A DNA stretch of 64,000 nt from positions 186,001 through 250,000 of the IMG/VR virus record IMGVR_UViG_3300027899_000001; one strand, written 5' to 3'. Below the pieces are notes generated by a model. It made no database searches. It was given only the letters and a program-made list of their open reading frames with translations, and had not been told where the DNA came from. Shown piece after piece: positions 30,301-37,497 of the stretch (the stretch's first letter is position 1; each line of letters begins with the position of its first letter). Source of the stretch: a virus. The position numbers and the translations under genes were made by a program.

Positions 30301-32556
30301 ACCTTGAGTTCCTTGAATTCCTTGAGTTCCCAGCGTACCTTGAATTCCTTGTGTTCCTTGTAAACCCGTTATTCCTTGCGAACCTTGAATTCCTTGAGTA
30401 CCATCAGTTCCCTGAATACCTTGAATACCTTGTACACTAACCCCTTGTATTCCCTGAACTCCTACTCCTTGAGGACCTTGAATACCTTGCGCTCCATCTG
30501 AAGGGCCCTGCGTTCCTTGAGCACCTTGAACACCTTGTAATCCTCCCTGAGGACCCTGAGGACCTTGTATACTTTGAATTCCCTGTATTCCTTGAACTCC
30601 ATCTATACCCTGAACTCCACTTATTCCCTGAATTCCTTGAATTCCTTGAGCACCAGTTCCGGTTATTCCTTGTATTCCTTGAGCACCTATTATTCCTTGA
30701 GAACCTATTATTCCTTGAATTCCTTGACCACCTTGAATTCCCTGACTTCCTTGAGAACCTGTTATTCCTTGACGGCCTTGAGTTCCTTGAATTCCTTGGC
30801 CTCCTTGAGAACCAGTTATTCCTTGATCACCTTGAATTCCCTGACTTCCTTGAGAACCTGTTAATCCTTGTGTTCCTTGAGTACCATCTATTCCTTGAGT
30901 TCCTTGAGAACCAGTTATTCCTTGAGCACCTTGAGTTCCTTGAATTCCTTGAGCACCTTGAGAACCAGTTATACCTTGAGTTCCTTGAGAACCAATTATT
31001 CCTTGAGCACCCTGTGTTCCTTGAATTCCTTGACTTCCTTGATCGCCTTGAATTCCTTGACTTCCTTGATCACCTTGAATTCCTTGAGTTCCTTGAGAAC
31101 CATCTATTCCTTGTGTTCCTTGAGAACCTGTTATACCTTGTGTTCCTTGAGAACCTGTTATTCCTTGAGCACCCTGTGTTCCTTGAATTCCTTGAGAACC
31201 TGTTATGCCTTGTGTTCCTTGAGAACCTGTTATACCTTGACGACCTTGAGTTCCTTGAATTCCCTGACTTCCTTGATCACCTTGAATTCCTTGACTTCCT
31301 TGATCACCTTGAATTCCTTGACTTCCTTGATCACCTTGTATTCCTTGACTTCCTTGAGAACCCGTTATGCCTTGAGTTCCTTGAGAACCTGTTATTCCTT
31401 GAGGACCTTGAGAACCTTGAATTCCTTGAGAACCTTGAATTCCCTGAGTTCCTTGAGAACCTGTTATTCCTTGACGACCCTGAGTTCCTTGAATTCCTTG
31501 AAGTCCTTGATCACCTTGAATTCCCTGACTTCCTTGAGAACCTGTTATTCCTTGAGGACCTTGAGATCCTTGAATTCCTTGAGAACCTTGAATTCCTTGA
31601 ATTCCCTGATTTCCTTGAACACCTTGAACACCTTGACGACCCTGAATTCCTTGAACTCCTTGAGTTCCTTGAACTCCTTGAACTCCAGAAGAACCAATTG
31701 ATCCTATTGTTCCTTGAATTCCTTGAACACCTTGTGTTCCTTGTATTCCTTGACGTCCCTGTACACCTTGTACACCTTGAATTCCTTGTGCACCAATTGA
31801 TCCTTGAGTACCTTGACGACCTTGAGCACCTTGTGTTCCTTGAGCACCCTGAATTCCTTGACGTCCTTGAACTCCTTGAGTTCCTTGAGGACCACTTGGA
31901 CCTTGTGCACCTGATATTCCACTGCCACCTCCACCGCCGCTTTCATTTAATCCATATTTATATGTTATCCATGAAGAACCCCATGAAGGATCATATTCAA
32001 TTGCTATAAATTCAACATATGCAAATCCTGCTTCACTTGTATCAACTACAAACGTTGATCCAGTAGAAATATCTAATAAAATTGTAAAAGGATTAGTACC
32101 AACTAAAGAACTATCAAAATAAATACCTACAACCTGAGATAAATTATCATTTTTTAATTGAATAGGAGAAGCATTAGTAATTCTGTAATATGCTTTATTA
32201 ACATCTATCTGTTTATATGATGGATTTTCATATGGCCAATTATCTCCTGCTGTACATGCATCTCTGCCAATTGTTATATCATCGATATACATTCTATAAT
32301 AATTATAATCAGCAATATTACTATTATCATATAAATTAGTATATTGATTTTTTACAACTAAATTATCAACGATTGCTGTTACAAATTCTCCAGTAGCTCC
32401 TTTTACTCGTCCCGTTGTATTAATAGGAACAACAACTACTCCAGAAGATTCATTGTAAATAAGATCCAAATAACGTTTAAATGCCTGATTATTATAATTA
32501 TAGATAGCAGGAAACTCAGGTATGAACGTAGACAGATATACATTTTTTAAATCCAT
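27301..32556 (-). CDS. Collagen-like fibre protein (1751 aa)
   Basis: Residues 1-203 form a globular N-terminal domain, probably the attachment site. A Gly5-Ser-Gly hinge (about 204-210) leads into some 1435 residues of Gly-X-Y triplets (to about residue 1648), then a 100-residue C-terminal domain ending SGTNWTLFGDLT. The Y position is nearly always Gln, X is mostly Ile, Thr, Ala or Ser, and Pro is rare. Three non-collagenous interruptions with GPSDGAQG divide the triple-helical region into blocks of about 1.4 kb. The C-terminal domain resembles short beta caps that end many phage collagen-like or appendage proteins. It is the first gene of the minus-strand fibre region and sits directly upstream of the 5002-aa adhesin. 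Structural role is confident; location on the virion is inferred. Confidence 0.85.
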   Translation of the reverse strand: MDLKNVYLSTFIPEFPAIYNYNNQAFKRYLDLIYNESSGVVVVPINTTGRVKGATGEFVTAIVDNLVVKNQYTNLYDNSNIADYNYYRMYIDDITIGRDACTAGDNWPYENPSYKQIDVNKAYYRITNASPIQLKNDNLSQVVGIYFDSSLVGTNPFTILLDISTGSTFVVDTSEAGFAYVEFIAIEYDPSWGSSWITYKYGLNESGGGGGSGISGAQGPSGPQGTQGVQGRQGIQGAQGTQGAQGRQGTQGSIGAQGIQGVQGVQGRQGIQGTQGVQGIQGTIGSIGSSGVQGVQGTQGVQGIQGRQGVQGVQGNQGIQGIQGSQGIQGSQGPQGITGSQGSQGIQGDQGLQGIQGTQGRQGITGSQGTQGIQGSQGIQGSQGPQGITGSQGTQGITGSQGSQGIQGDQGSQGIQGDQGSQGIQGDQGSQGIQGTQGRQGITGSQGTQGITGSQGIQGTQGAQGITGSQGTQGITGSQGTQGIDGSQGTQGIQGDQGSQGIQGDQGSQGIQGTQGAQGIIGSQGTQGITGSQGAQGIQGTQGAQGITGSQGTQGIDGTQGTQGLTGSQGSQGIQGDQGITGSQGGQGIQGTQGRQGITGSQGSQGIQGGQGIQGIIGSQGIIGAQGIQGITGTGAQGIQGIQGISGVQGIDGVQGIQGIQSIQGPQGPQGGLQGVQGAQGTQGPSDGAQGIQGPQGVGVQGIQGVSVQGIQGIQGTDGTQGIQGSQGITGLQGTQGIQGTLGTQGIQGTQGSQGIIGTQGIQGIDGAQGSQGTQGIQGRQGIQGSQGTQGIQGTQGIQGAQGAQGTQGTQGIQGITGFQGTQGAQGIQGSQGITGTQGIQGIDGAQGLQGAQGIQGRQGIQGAQGTQGTQGIQGSQGTQGTQGTQGITGTQGIQGIDGAQGTIGTQGTQGIDGAQGIQGIDGAQGLQGAQGIQGRQGITGTQGIQGSQGTQGTQGTQGIQGSQGITGTQGIQGIDGTQGTQGTQGTQGIDGIQGIQGTDGLQGIQGTQGTQGTQGTQGVQGIQGIYGIQGTQGTQGIQGIDGIQGIQGIDGAQGIEGAQGIQGINGIQGIQGLDGVQGIQGIEGAQGIEGAQGTQGIQGITGLQGIQGISGVQGIDGVQGIQGIQSVQGPQGPQGGLQGVQGAQGTQGPSDGAQGIQGPQGVGVQGIQGIAIQGTQGVQGIQGEGMQGVQGADGAQGPEGSQGTSGAQGAQGIQGIGGSQGIQGAQGSQGRQGITGVQGIQGIDGAQGLQGTQGIQGVTGSQGTQGIQGSQGIQGSQGIQGIQGEGIQGIQGTEGSQGIQGIEGSQGIQGLTGTQGIQGTQGTQGIQGRQGITGTQGTTGIQGVQGVQGSQGIQGSQGAQGRQGIQGTQGTQGIQGLEGTQGLQGAQGIQGRQGTQGTQGIQGSQGLQGSQGLQGSQGAQGIQGRQGTQGLEGTQGIQGVQGTQGVQGTQGTQGRQGITGSQGIEGSQGIQGTLGAQGSQGRQGIQGTQGIQGTQGTQGTQGTQGIQGTQGIQGIAGIQGINGVQGIQGSQGTQGVQGSQGIQGVTGSQGILGAQGAQGIQSAQGIQGIDGAQGIQGIIGIQGIQGILGPQGIQGIQSIQGPQGPQGGLQGVQGTQGTQGPSDGAQGIQGILGSQGVQGVQGAQGIQGTAQVLEASVNLQTGASYTVLQSDNNRIIEFSSSSAKSCILPSSVTNAQITIVNTGTGVLTIVPGSGVTIRSRDSFTSIVDLYGAASAYTISGTNWTLFGDLT
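27311..27315 (-). promoter_or_regulatory. Possible Shine-Dalgarno GGAGA for the 5002-aa gene
   Basis: GGAGA on the minus strand lies inside the 3' end of the collagen-like gene, 13 bases upstream of the ATG at 27297. The spacing is long for an optimal site. With the three-base intergenic gap, translational coupling to the upstream gene is equally plausible. Confidence 0.3.
27610..31925 (-). repeat. Gly-X-Gln triplet repeats with ~1.4-kb higher-order period
   Basis: Degenerate 9-bp repeats ('ccttgaatt', 'ccttgagaa' on the plus strand) encode about 478 Gly-X-Y triplets. The interruption encoding GPSDGAQG (DNA 'ctccatctga') occurs at 27681, 29097 and 30492, giving intervals of 1416 and 1395 bp. 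The last block to the glycine hinge near 31940 is about 1450 bp. The flanking QGPQGPQGGLQGVQG segment is conserved at all three sites. Confidence 0.85.
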
Positions 32557-32580
32557 GATAGATAAAGTATTTTTTATTTA

Positions 32581-32593
32581 TTTATTTTATATA
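32581..32593 (-). promoter_or_regulatory. TATATAAAATAAA element (candidate late promoter)
   Basis: Exact match on the minus strand, 24 bases upstream of the collagen-like gene start, in the divergent region. This is the best-placed copy for a conventional promoter and probably drives the collagen-like gene and the 5002-aa adhesin. Confidence 0.55.
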
Positions 32594-32697
32594 TCTCTAA
32601 AATTTGAAACAATATACTTGTCGTGAAAAAATTGTAAATATATGTTTTTTTCACCAAATATATAGAATATAATTTAACCTTTTAAACTAAAATAAAT
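32594..32697 (+). promoter_or_regulatory. Leader region of the S1-like gene
   Basis: This AT-rich stretch of the divergent intergenic region holds a TATAAT hexamer at 32668-32673, 24 bases before the ATG, with no convincing -35 box at the right distance. There is no TATATAAAATAAA element on this strand and no Shine-Dalgarno site before the ATG. An early or middle promoter type different from the late element is possible but unproven. Confidence 0.25.
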
Positions 32698-33915
32698 ATG
32701 AGTGAAAAATCAATAGGCGACTTCAATTGGGATATATTTGAAGACGGGTATAATGGAAGTACTAAATTAGTTCCAAATCGATCAATCAACGGTAATAACG
32801 AAAAAAATAAATGTTTCTCTCGAGAGCCTTACGCTCAACAACTCTTCGATATCTATACTGAACAAAATTCTGAAATCATCAAAAAAGATCTAAAACCTGG
32901 CGACGTTGTACGGGTAATAGATATTTTCAATATTAAAGATTCATTTATAGATATTGAACTTGCGGGAGGATTAACAATTACAATCGATTTACTAAGAGAG
33001 AAAAAATTCATACAAGTTTTTGGATACACAAGTGCTAAACAATTTACTGACTCATTAAGAGAATATGGTGCTATACGTAATTTTCTTAATAAAGGTTTAA
33101 ACGCTTATATACTTGAAGCTAGTCCTTCAGTTAAAGTTTCATTATGGCAAGGACATCTTAAATCTGTAAGAGATGAATTCATGCAAGAAATTAATAATCC
33201 AACACAAGCATATACTGCAAAAATAGTTGAAGCAAATAAAGGAGGATTTTTTGTTGAGGTTCAAGGAATTGATGCATTTATGCCAGGTTCACTTGCTGCT
33301 CCTAATAAAATAATAGACTTTCAATCTTACATAGGAAAAGAAGTTGTAGTTATGATAGAGGATTTCTTAAAAGAAATGAATTCATTTATAGTATCTCATA
33401 AAAAATATTTGGCTCATATACTTCCAATTAAAATTCAAGAATTAAATACAAGTAAAAAATATATCGGCAATGTAACTGGATGTTCTAAATATGGTATATT
33501 TATTGAATGGGAAATATTTACAGGTTTATTACACACCTCAAAAATGGATGCAGAAACAAAAGTTCAATTTAATGCTCGTAATATTAAGCCGGGTGATCCT
33601 ATTGAATTTTTTATATCTGAAATTACAAAGGATCTTCGCATAATTCTTACGAAAGAAAGTCCAGAAGATAAGTTAAATAAAATTCAAAATTTCATAGTTA
33701 GTTCAAAAGATAAGATTGTAGAATCTTCAGTTGCAGCAGTTATGAATTTTGGAGTCATAGTTAACATAGGAGATATTAACGGATTGATTCCTATTAAGGA
33801 ATTTAAGAAAAATAAAATCATGGCAAATAACTTCGTTTCAGGAGATAAAATAAATGTAATGTTCGATGAGTTTAAAGACGAGCGTATTGTGTTCAAATTA
33901 CCATTTAAAGAATAA
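32698..33915 (+). CDS. S1-domain RNA-binding protein, ribosomal protein S1-like (405 aa)
   Basis: The translation holds about four successive S1-type OB-fold segments: about residues 65-110 (LKPGDVVRVIDIF), 170-240 (YTAKIVEANKGGFFVEVQGI then DAFMPGS), 255-325 (KYIGNVTGCSKYGIFIEWE then TGLLHTSKM) and 335-405 (ESSVAAVMNFGVIVNIGDIN then GLIPIKEF). The pattern gxV....ygxFVxl.gi.GllhxS is the S1 signature. Bacterial S1 binds A/U-rich leaders and brings mRNA to the 30S subunit. Most genes in this window have A/T-rich leaders without Shine-Dalgarno sites, so a role in favouring phage mRNA translation is plausible (inference). It stands alone between a divergent promoter region and a terminator, apart from the structural genes, so regulation is probably separate. 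Confidence 0.7.
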   Translation: MSEKSIGDFNWDIFEDGYNGSTKLVPNRSINGNNEKNKCFSREPYAQQLFDIYTEQNSEIIKKDLKPGDVVRVIDIFNIKDSFIDIELAGGLTITIDLLREKKFIQVFGYTSAKQFTDSLREYGAIRNFLNKGLNAYILEASPSVKVSLWQGHLKSVRDEFMQEINNPTQAYTAKIVEANKGGFFVEVQGIDAFMPGSLAAPNKIIDFQSYIGKEVVVMIEDFLKEMNSFIVSHKKYLAHILPIKIQELNTSKKYIGNVTGCSKYGIFIEWEIFTGLLHTSKMDAETKVQFNARNIKPGDPIEFFISEITKDLRIILTKESPEDKLNKIQNFIVSSKDKIVESSVAAVMNFGVIVNIGDINGLIPIKEFKKNKIMANNFVSGDKINVMFDEFKDERIVFKLPFKE

Positions 33916-33919
33916 AAGT

Positions 33920-33941
33920 AAAGGAGCCTTAGAGCTCCTTT
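33920..33941 (+). terminator. Rho-independent-type terminator hairpin
   Basis: AAAGGAGC and GCTCCTTT form an 8-bp stem with a 6-base loop, just after the S1-like stop codon. The following T-run is short (TTT). The arm resembles those of two other hairpins, at 38870 and 52624. Confidence 0.7.
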
Positions 33942-33950
33942 CGCGTTGAA

Positions 33951-33963
33951 TATATAAAATAAA
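33951..33963 (+). promoter_or_regulatory. TATATAAAATAAA element (candidate late promoter)
   Basis: Exact match 10 bases upstream of the ATG at 33974 and 9 bases after the terminator hairpin. It probably starts the neck/wedge transcript. Confidence 0.55.
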
Positions 33964-33973
33964 TGTGTAAATA

Positions 33974-35332
33974 ATGCAAGCACACTATATCAGCGAAAAA
34001 TTTACAGAAGAATCAACAGATCCAATTAGTGATCTTGGTATAGGTATAATAAATGTGAGGAAAGAGTTTAAAACAGAAGAAGAATTTCTTCCTTATCTTT
34101 ATAAAATTTCACCAATGATAATAAATATCAAAGATCCTATAGAAATAATATACGAAGGTGATAAAGACTGGATTTTAAAGCCAAGATTCTTTAATAAAAT
34201 AGAAAAATATTGTGCAAAATATATTACAATAAATGGTGAAAGAGGTGATTTTGGATTTAATCCAGGGAATTTTAAAAGATATATCTTAAAGAAAGCAAGA
34301 AAAAAAATACATGAAGCATTTCGAGAAGAATCTGATCCTACAGAAGATTTAGGAATTGGAAAAGTTCGTTGGTTTAACAAAGTAAAAGATTTTTATATAA
34401 ATCAAGTTTTTGGATATGAAGAAGATGCGGAGCTTTTCATGGAAATCGCTGATGATGAATTAGAAGAAATGTTTCAAAATCAAATAGAGCCCGATGATGC
34501 AGCAGACGAATGTTATAGTGATATTAATTTATATAACAAATGGCGTGAAATGTCGGGTATTGATGAATCTTTAAACGAAAAATTTACAGATGAATCCGAT
34601 CCTATACGTGATATGGGAATAGGCGGAGTTTTTCGTAAAAAAGATTTTCAAACTAAAGAAGAAATATTAGATTTTCTTCTATTATATATACCTAGTATTT
34701 TTAAAACAGAAGAAATTCCAGATGATATTGTATATCCTAAAGAAGCGCATCAAGGCGCATTTAAATATAAATATTGGTACGCTTTAACAGATTATTGTAA
34801 AAAATATATTACTTTAAGAAAAAAAGAAGTAATATTTGATAATCTTCTTTGTATAGATTTATGGATAAAGTTAATAAAAATGGGATATCCTAAAGTAGAA
34901 CAAACTGAAAAAAATCATGATTATGGGCGAGAAATAATAATAGAATCGTTAAACGAAAAGTTTAAAGAACAATCAGATCCTATACATGATATGGGTATTG
35001 GGTGGGATGAAAATACTATTGAAGGGTATCTTAAACTACACGGATATTCTAAAATAAATATTGATCGTAGAAAACGAGGACATATACCCGCTATTAACGT
35101 AGAATTTTCTAAAAATGATGTGAATTTTGAATTTGAGATTGTGTTAGACGATGATTGGGCGTCTTGGAGACATCAATTAGATTGGTGGGATGACAATGAT
35201 AAAAATTATGATTGTCAAACAGAGAGATGGACATTGGGAGATAAAAACGGAGAAATAGACGACGAGAAATTTATAGTGTCTATATTAAAACGAAGATTAA
35301 ATAAATATAATAAACAACATGCGCAAACCTAA
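33974..35332 (+). CDS. Tagged multi-module protein with four internal tags (452 aa)
   Basis: Four copies of the tag are present: ISEKFTEESTDPISDLGIG (about residues 6-24), IHEAFREESDPTEDLGIG (about 111-128), LNEKFTDESDPIRDMGIG (about 199-216) and LNEKFKEQSDPIHDMGIG (about 325-342). Modules 1 and 3 are paralogous to each other and to proteins encoded at 50377 and 51180 (shared pattern: F-x-T/N, a helical yL...IP.i.KT, IPDDI, a KYI segment, KMGY). Module 2 is acidic. Module 4 is a different Trp/Asp-rich sequence. Every tag contains [IL]-x-E, the T4 prohead protease consensus, so processing into four peptides is possible (inference). It overlaps the next gene by 14 bases. Biochemical function is unknown. 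Confidence 0.75.
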   Translation: MQAHYISEKFTEESTDPISDLGIGIINVRKEFKTEEEFLPYLYKISPMIINIKDPIEIIYEGDKDWILKPRFFNKIEKYCAKYITINGERGDFGFNPGNFKRYILKKARKKIHEAFREESDPTEDLGIGKVRWFNKVKDFYINQVFGYEEDAELFMEIADDELEEMFQNQIEPDDAADECYSDINLYNKWREMSGIDESLNEKFTDESDPIRDMGIGGVFRKKDFQTKEEILDFLLLYIPSIFKTEEIPDDIVYPKEAHQGAFKYKYWYALTDYCKKYITLRKKEVIFDNLLCIDLWIKLIKMGYPKVEQTEKNHDYGREIIIESLNEKFKEQSDPIHDMGIGWDENTIEGYLKLHGYSKINIDRRKRGHIPAINVEFSKNDVNFEFEIVLDDDWASWRHQLDWWDDNDKNYDCQTERWTLGDKNGEIDDEKFIVSILKRRLNKYNKQHAQT

Positions 35333-36752
35333 GTCATATTCAGTTTTAGAAGTATTAAATTACGCAGATATCGGACTTACTTTTGAGTTCTATTCTACTA
35401 AAGAATCGAATTTCATAGTGAACGATCTCTCTAATCGTACTTCTAAAAACGTGTTATTAACTAATGAAACTAAATATTATCCTACGTATTCAGATGCGAT
35501 ATTATTGAAAGAATACGAAGCTAAAAGATCTCGCTATAAATTTTTATTAGCTCCTCAGAATTATCATTCGATTCTCCCAATTATTGATAGTGTTACTCAA
35601 TGGATATCAGAAAGCGCTGAGACTGCCCATGATACAGTATTAAAGATATCTCTATCCTTTAATCATCACCAATTAGAAACACTTTCTACAATTTCAAACA
35701 TGAGTCCTACGAAGTTAATGCTAAAATTTGATGAAAGCTTTGTGTATTCAAGATTTCCAGAACAAAAACATTCACCGTACGCGCTATCTATAAAAACATT
35801 AACACCCGTATCCACTTATGTTAATGAAACTGAAATTGCTCAAAATATAGACTATATTTTAACTTTACCTTCTGCAACTTATTATGGAATAGATTTTTCT
35901 AATTATACAAGAGGAATTCTTGAATGTAATTATATTGGTGGAAAAAATTATGCAAATAAGCCTAAAGAAATAAAAGATTTGTTAGAATATTTCATTCTTA
36001 AAACTTATCAAAGCTTAAATGAAGAAGAATATACTTTATTTGAAATTGAAGAAATGAAAAGGTTAACTGAAGATTTTGTAAAAATTCAAATGAGTTATTA
36101 TGATCCTGAAATATTCTTGAAAGAATTTCAAAATATAAAAGTATATGTTGATTTAAAAATGGCAAATCAAACTCTTAAAACGTATTGGAATTTAATAAGA
36201 AAGCCTTTATTTGAAATGATATTGAATGGACATTTAAGAGAAGGACAATTTAATTATGATACTGAGGTTGGAAGATTTCAATTGAGAAAAGGTTATATAG
36301 GAGGAACATTATTAAAGAATTTAGATTTTGTTAAATGTGAAATTACAGGAGTTATGGAAAATTGCACATTCACAGATTGTAATGTAGTTAATTCTAGAGT
36401 ATATAATTCAAAATTTGTTCAAGGAAATAAAGCTATAAATTCATATCTTGAAGGTGTAAGTATCAATAAACAAAACGAAGTTATTAAATCTTATATAATT
36501 AATAATGAAGAAATTGTGAATTGCGCTATTAAAGAAAGTGTAATTAAATTTGCAACACCTGGTAAAAATATTACCCTTGATGAAGATAGCACAATGGTTA
36601 CTAAAAAAGAAAGACTTCCTGAAAAAACAGAAGCTGTTCAAGTAGAAGAAATCCGGGACTATAGTTGGATAAAAAAGATGAATAAGAAATCGGATGATAT
36701 AGGTTATGGAAATCTTTATGATAGAACAAAATATCTAAAAAAAGAAGAATAA
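35319..36752 (+). CDS. Amidoligase-like protein with C-terminal pentapeptide/beta-helix-like region (477 aa)
   Basis: The first 300 residues follow the layout of phage amidoligase-like (ATP-grasp-related COOH-NH2 ligase) proteins as I remember them: an early acidic GLTFEFYSTKE, then ISLSFNHHQLE, KLMLKFDESFVYSRFPEQ and an ECNYIGGKNY segment. Positions where I expect catalytic Asp/Ser and Arg look replaced, so it may be catalytically dead. Residues about 325-400 (NLDFVKCEITGVMENCTFTD and following) look like a pentapeptide or short beta-helix region. It starts 14 bases inside the previous gene and is followed directly by the 244-aa gene. The family call is from memory of sequence patterns and needs a profile search; a virion role is likely from position. 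Confidence 0.45.
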   Translation: MRKPKSYSVLEVLNYADIGLTFEFYSTKESNFIVNDLSNRTSKNVLLTNETKYYPTYSDAILLKEYEAKRSRYKFLLAPQNYHSILPIIDSVTQWISESAETAHDTVLKISLSFNHHQLETLSTISNMSPTKLMLKFDESFVYSRFPEQKHSPYALSIKTLTPVSTYVNETEIAQNIDYILTLPSATYYGIDFSNYTRGILECNYIGGKNYANKPKEIKDLLEYFILKTYQSLNEEEYTLFEIEEMKRLTEDFVKIQMSYYDPEIFLKEFQNIKVYVDLKMANQTLKTYWNLIRKPLFEMILNGHLREGQFNYDTEVGRFQLRKGYIGGTLLKNLDFVKCEITGVMENCTFTDCNVVNSRVYNSKFVQGNKAINSYLEGVSINKQNEVIKSYIINNEEIVNCAIKESVIKFATPGKNITLDEDSTMVTKKERLPEKTEAVQVEEIRDYSWIKKMNKKSDDIGYGNLYDRTKYLKKEE

Positions 36753-37487
36753 ATGACTAAACAAGAAGTTGTACAATATGTTAATGGAGAAATCACAGCA
36801 TCGTGCTCTATTCCATTTTCTGTACCAGAAGCTGAAATATTAAGATTAATAGATTTAGAATCTAAATGGCTTTACCGTGAATATCGAGACGCAGTACAAG
36901 ATGGTTATTATGTGTTAGATAAAAAGTATTATCAAACATCTGAATGGAGGTCAACAAGAACATTTCAATTACCTGATTGCGTTATGGCAATTAAATATAT
37001 TTACGAAATGACTTCAGGCCAAAGAGTTTTTGGTATTCATGACCCAGATATGAATTTTGATAGATTAATGGCAGCTGATTTATATTTGACTCCTCTTTCT
37101 TCAGATCAAATAACATACAGAACAATTCAATGGAGTTTTTGGGATTTGGCAAAGCAATTTAACTTAAGAGATATTAATCATCATTTTAGTATAAATACAA
37201 AAAGATTAATAATTACAGGTAGAGATCCAGTAGAATCTCTTTGGCTTACAACATTAAATGCAATTCCAAATGAAGATCTTTATGATGATCCTGTTTTTAT
37301 ACGTTGGATAATAGCAAAAGCAAAAGTACAATTAGCAAGAATTATTGGAACATTTAACTATACACTTATTGGAGGCATTCAAATAAATTATAATGATATA
37401 AGAATAGAAGGACAAGAAGAATTAAAAGAATTAAAAGATAAAATTAAGAGCGATTCACCAGCTGATTGGTTCATGATGTTTTCATAA
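36753..37487 (+). CDS. Conserved virion protein, possible neck or tail-completion protein (244 aa)
   Basis: The start codon follows the previous stop directly (TAAATG), indicating coupled expression. The protein is soluble, without repeats or membrane segments. Its N-terminal half contains IPFSVPEAEILRLIDLESKW and a later RTFQLPDCVMAIKYIYE; the C-terminal half contains AKAKVQLARIIGTFNYTL and GGIQINYND, and it ends DWFMMFS. Proteins of this pattern occur beside head-neck and baseplate genes in large phages, as I recall; no family name can be assigned. The head-tail joining idea rests on size and position only. Confidence 0.55.
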   Translation: MTKQEVVQYVNGEITASCSIPFSVPEAEILRLIDLESKWLYREYRDAVQDGYYVLDKKYYQTSEWRSTRTFQLPDCVMAIKYIYEMTSGQRVFGIHDPDMNFDRLMAADLYLTPLSSDQITYRTIQWSFWDLAKQFNLRDINHHFSINTKRLIITGRDPVESLWLTTLNAIPNEDLYDDPVFIRWIIAKAKVQLARIIGTFNYTLIGGIQINYNDIRIEGQEELKELKDKIKSDSPADWFMMFS

Positions 37488-37497
37488 TGAACCACTT

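Noticed and set aside
12289-31925. Diversity-generating retroelement or phase-variation cassette in the adhesin region
   Set aside because: No reverse transcriptase, template repeat or invertase was seen in the window; the variation proposed is simple repeat recombination.
27594-32009. Many long open frames on the plus strand and in other minus frames across the collagen-like gene (up to about 430 codons, Leu/Glu- or Ser/Leu-rich)
   Set aside because: They mirror the 9-bp Gly-X-Gln repeat in other frames; a repeat without stops in one frame tends to lack them in others. Their translations are pure low-complexity shadows.
32557-32697. Small RNA or replication origin in the divergent intergenic region
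   Set aside because: Only 141 bases, AT-rich, no stable hairpin or iterons; promoter function explains it sufficiently.
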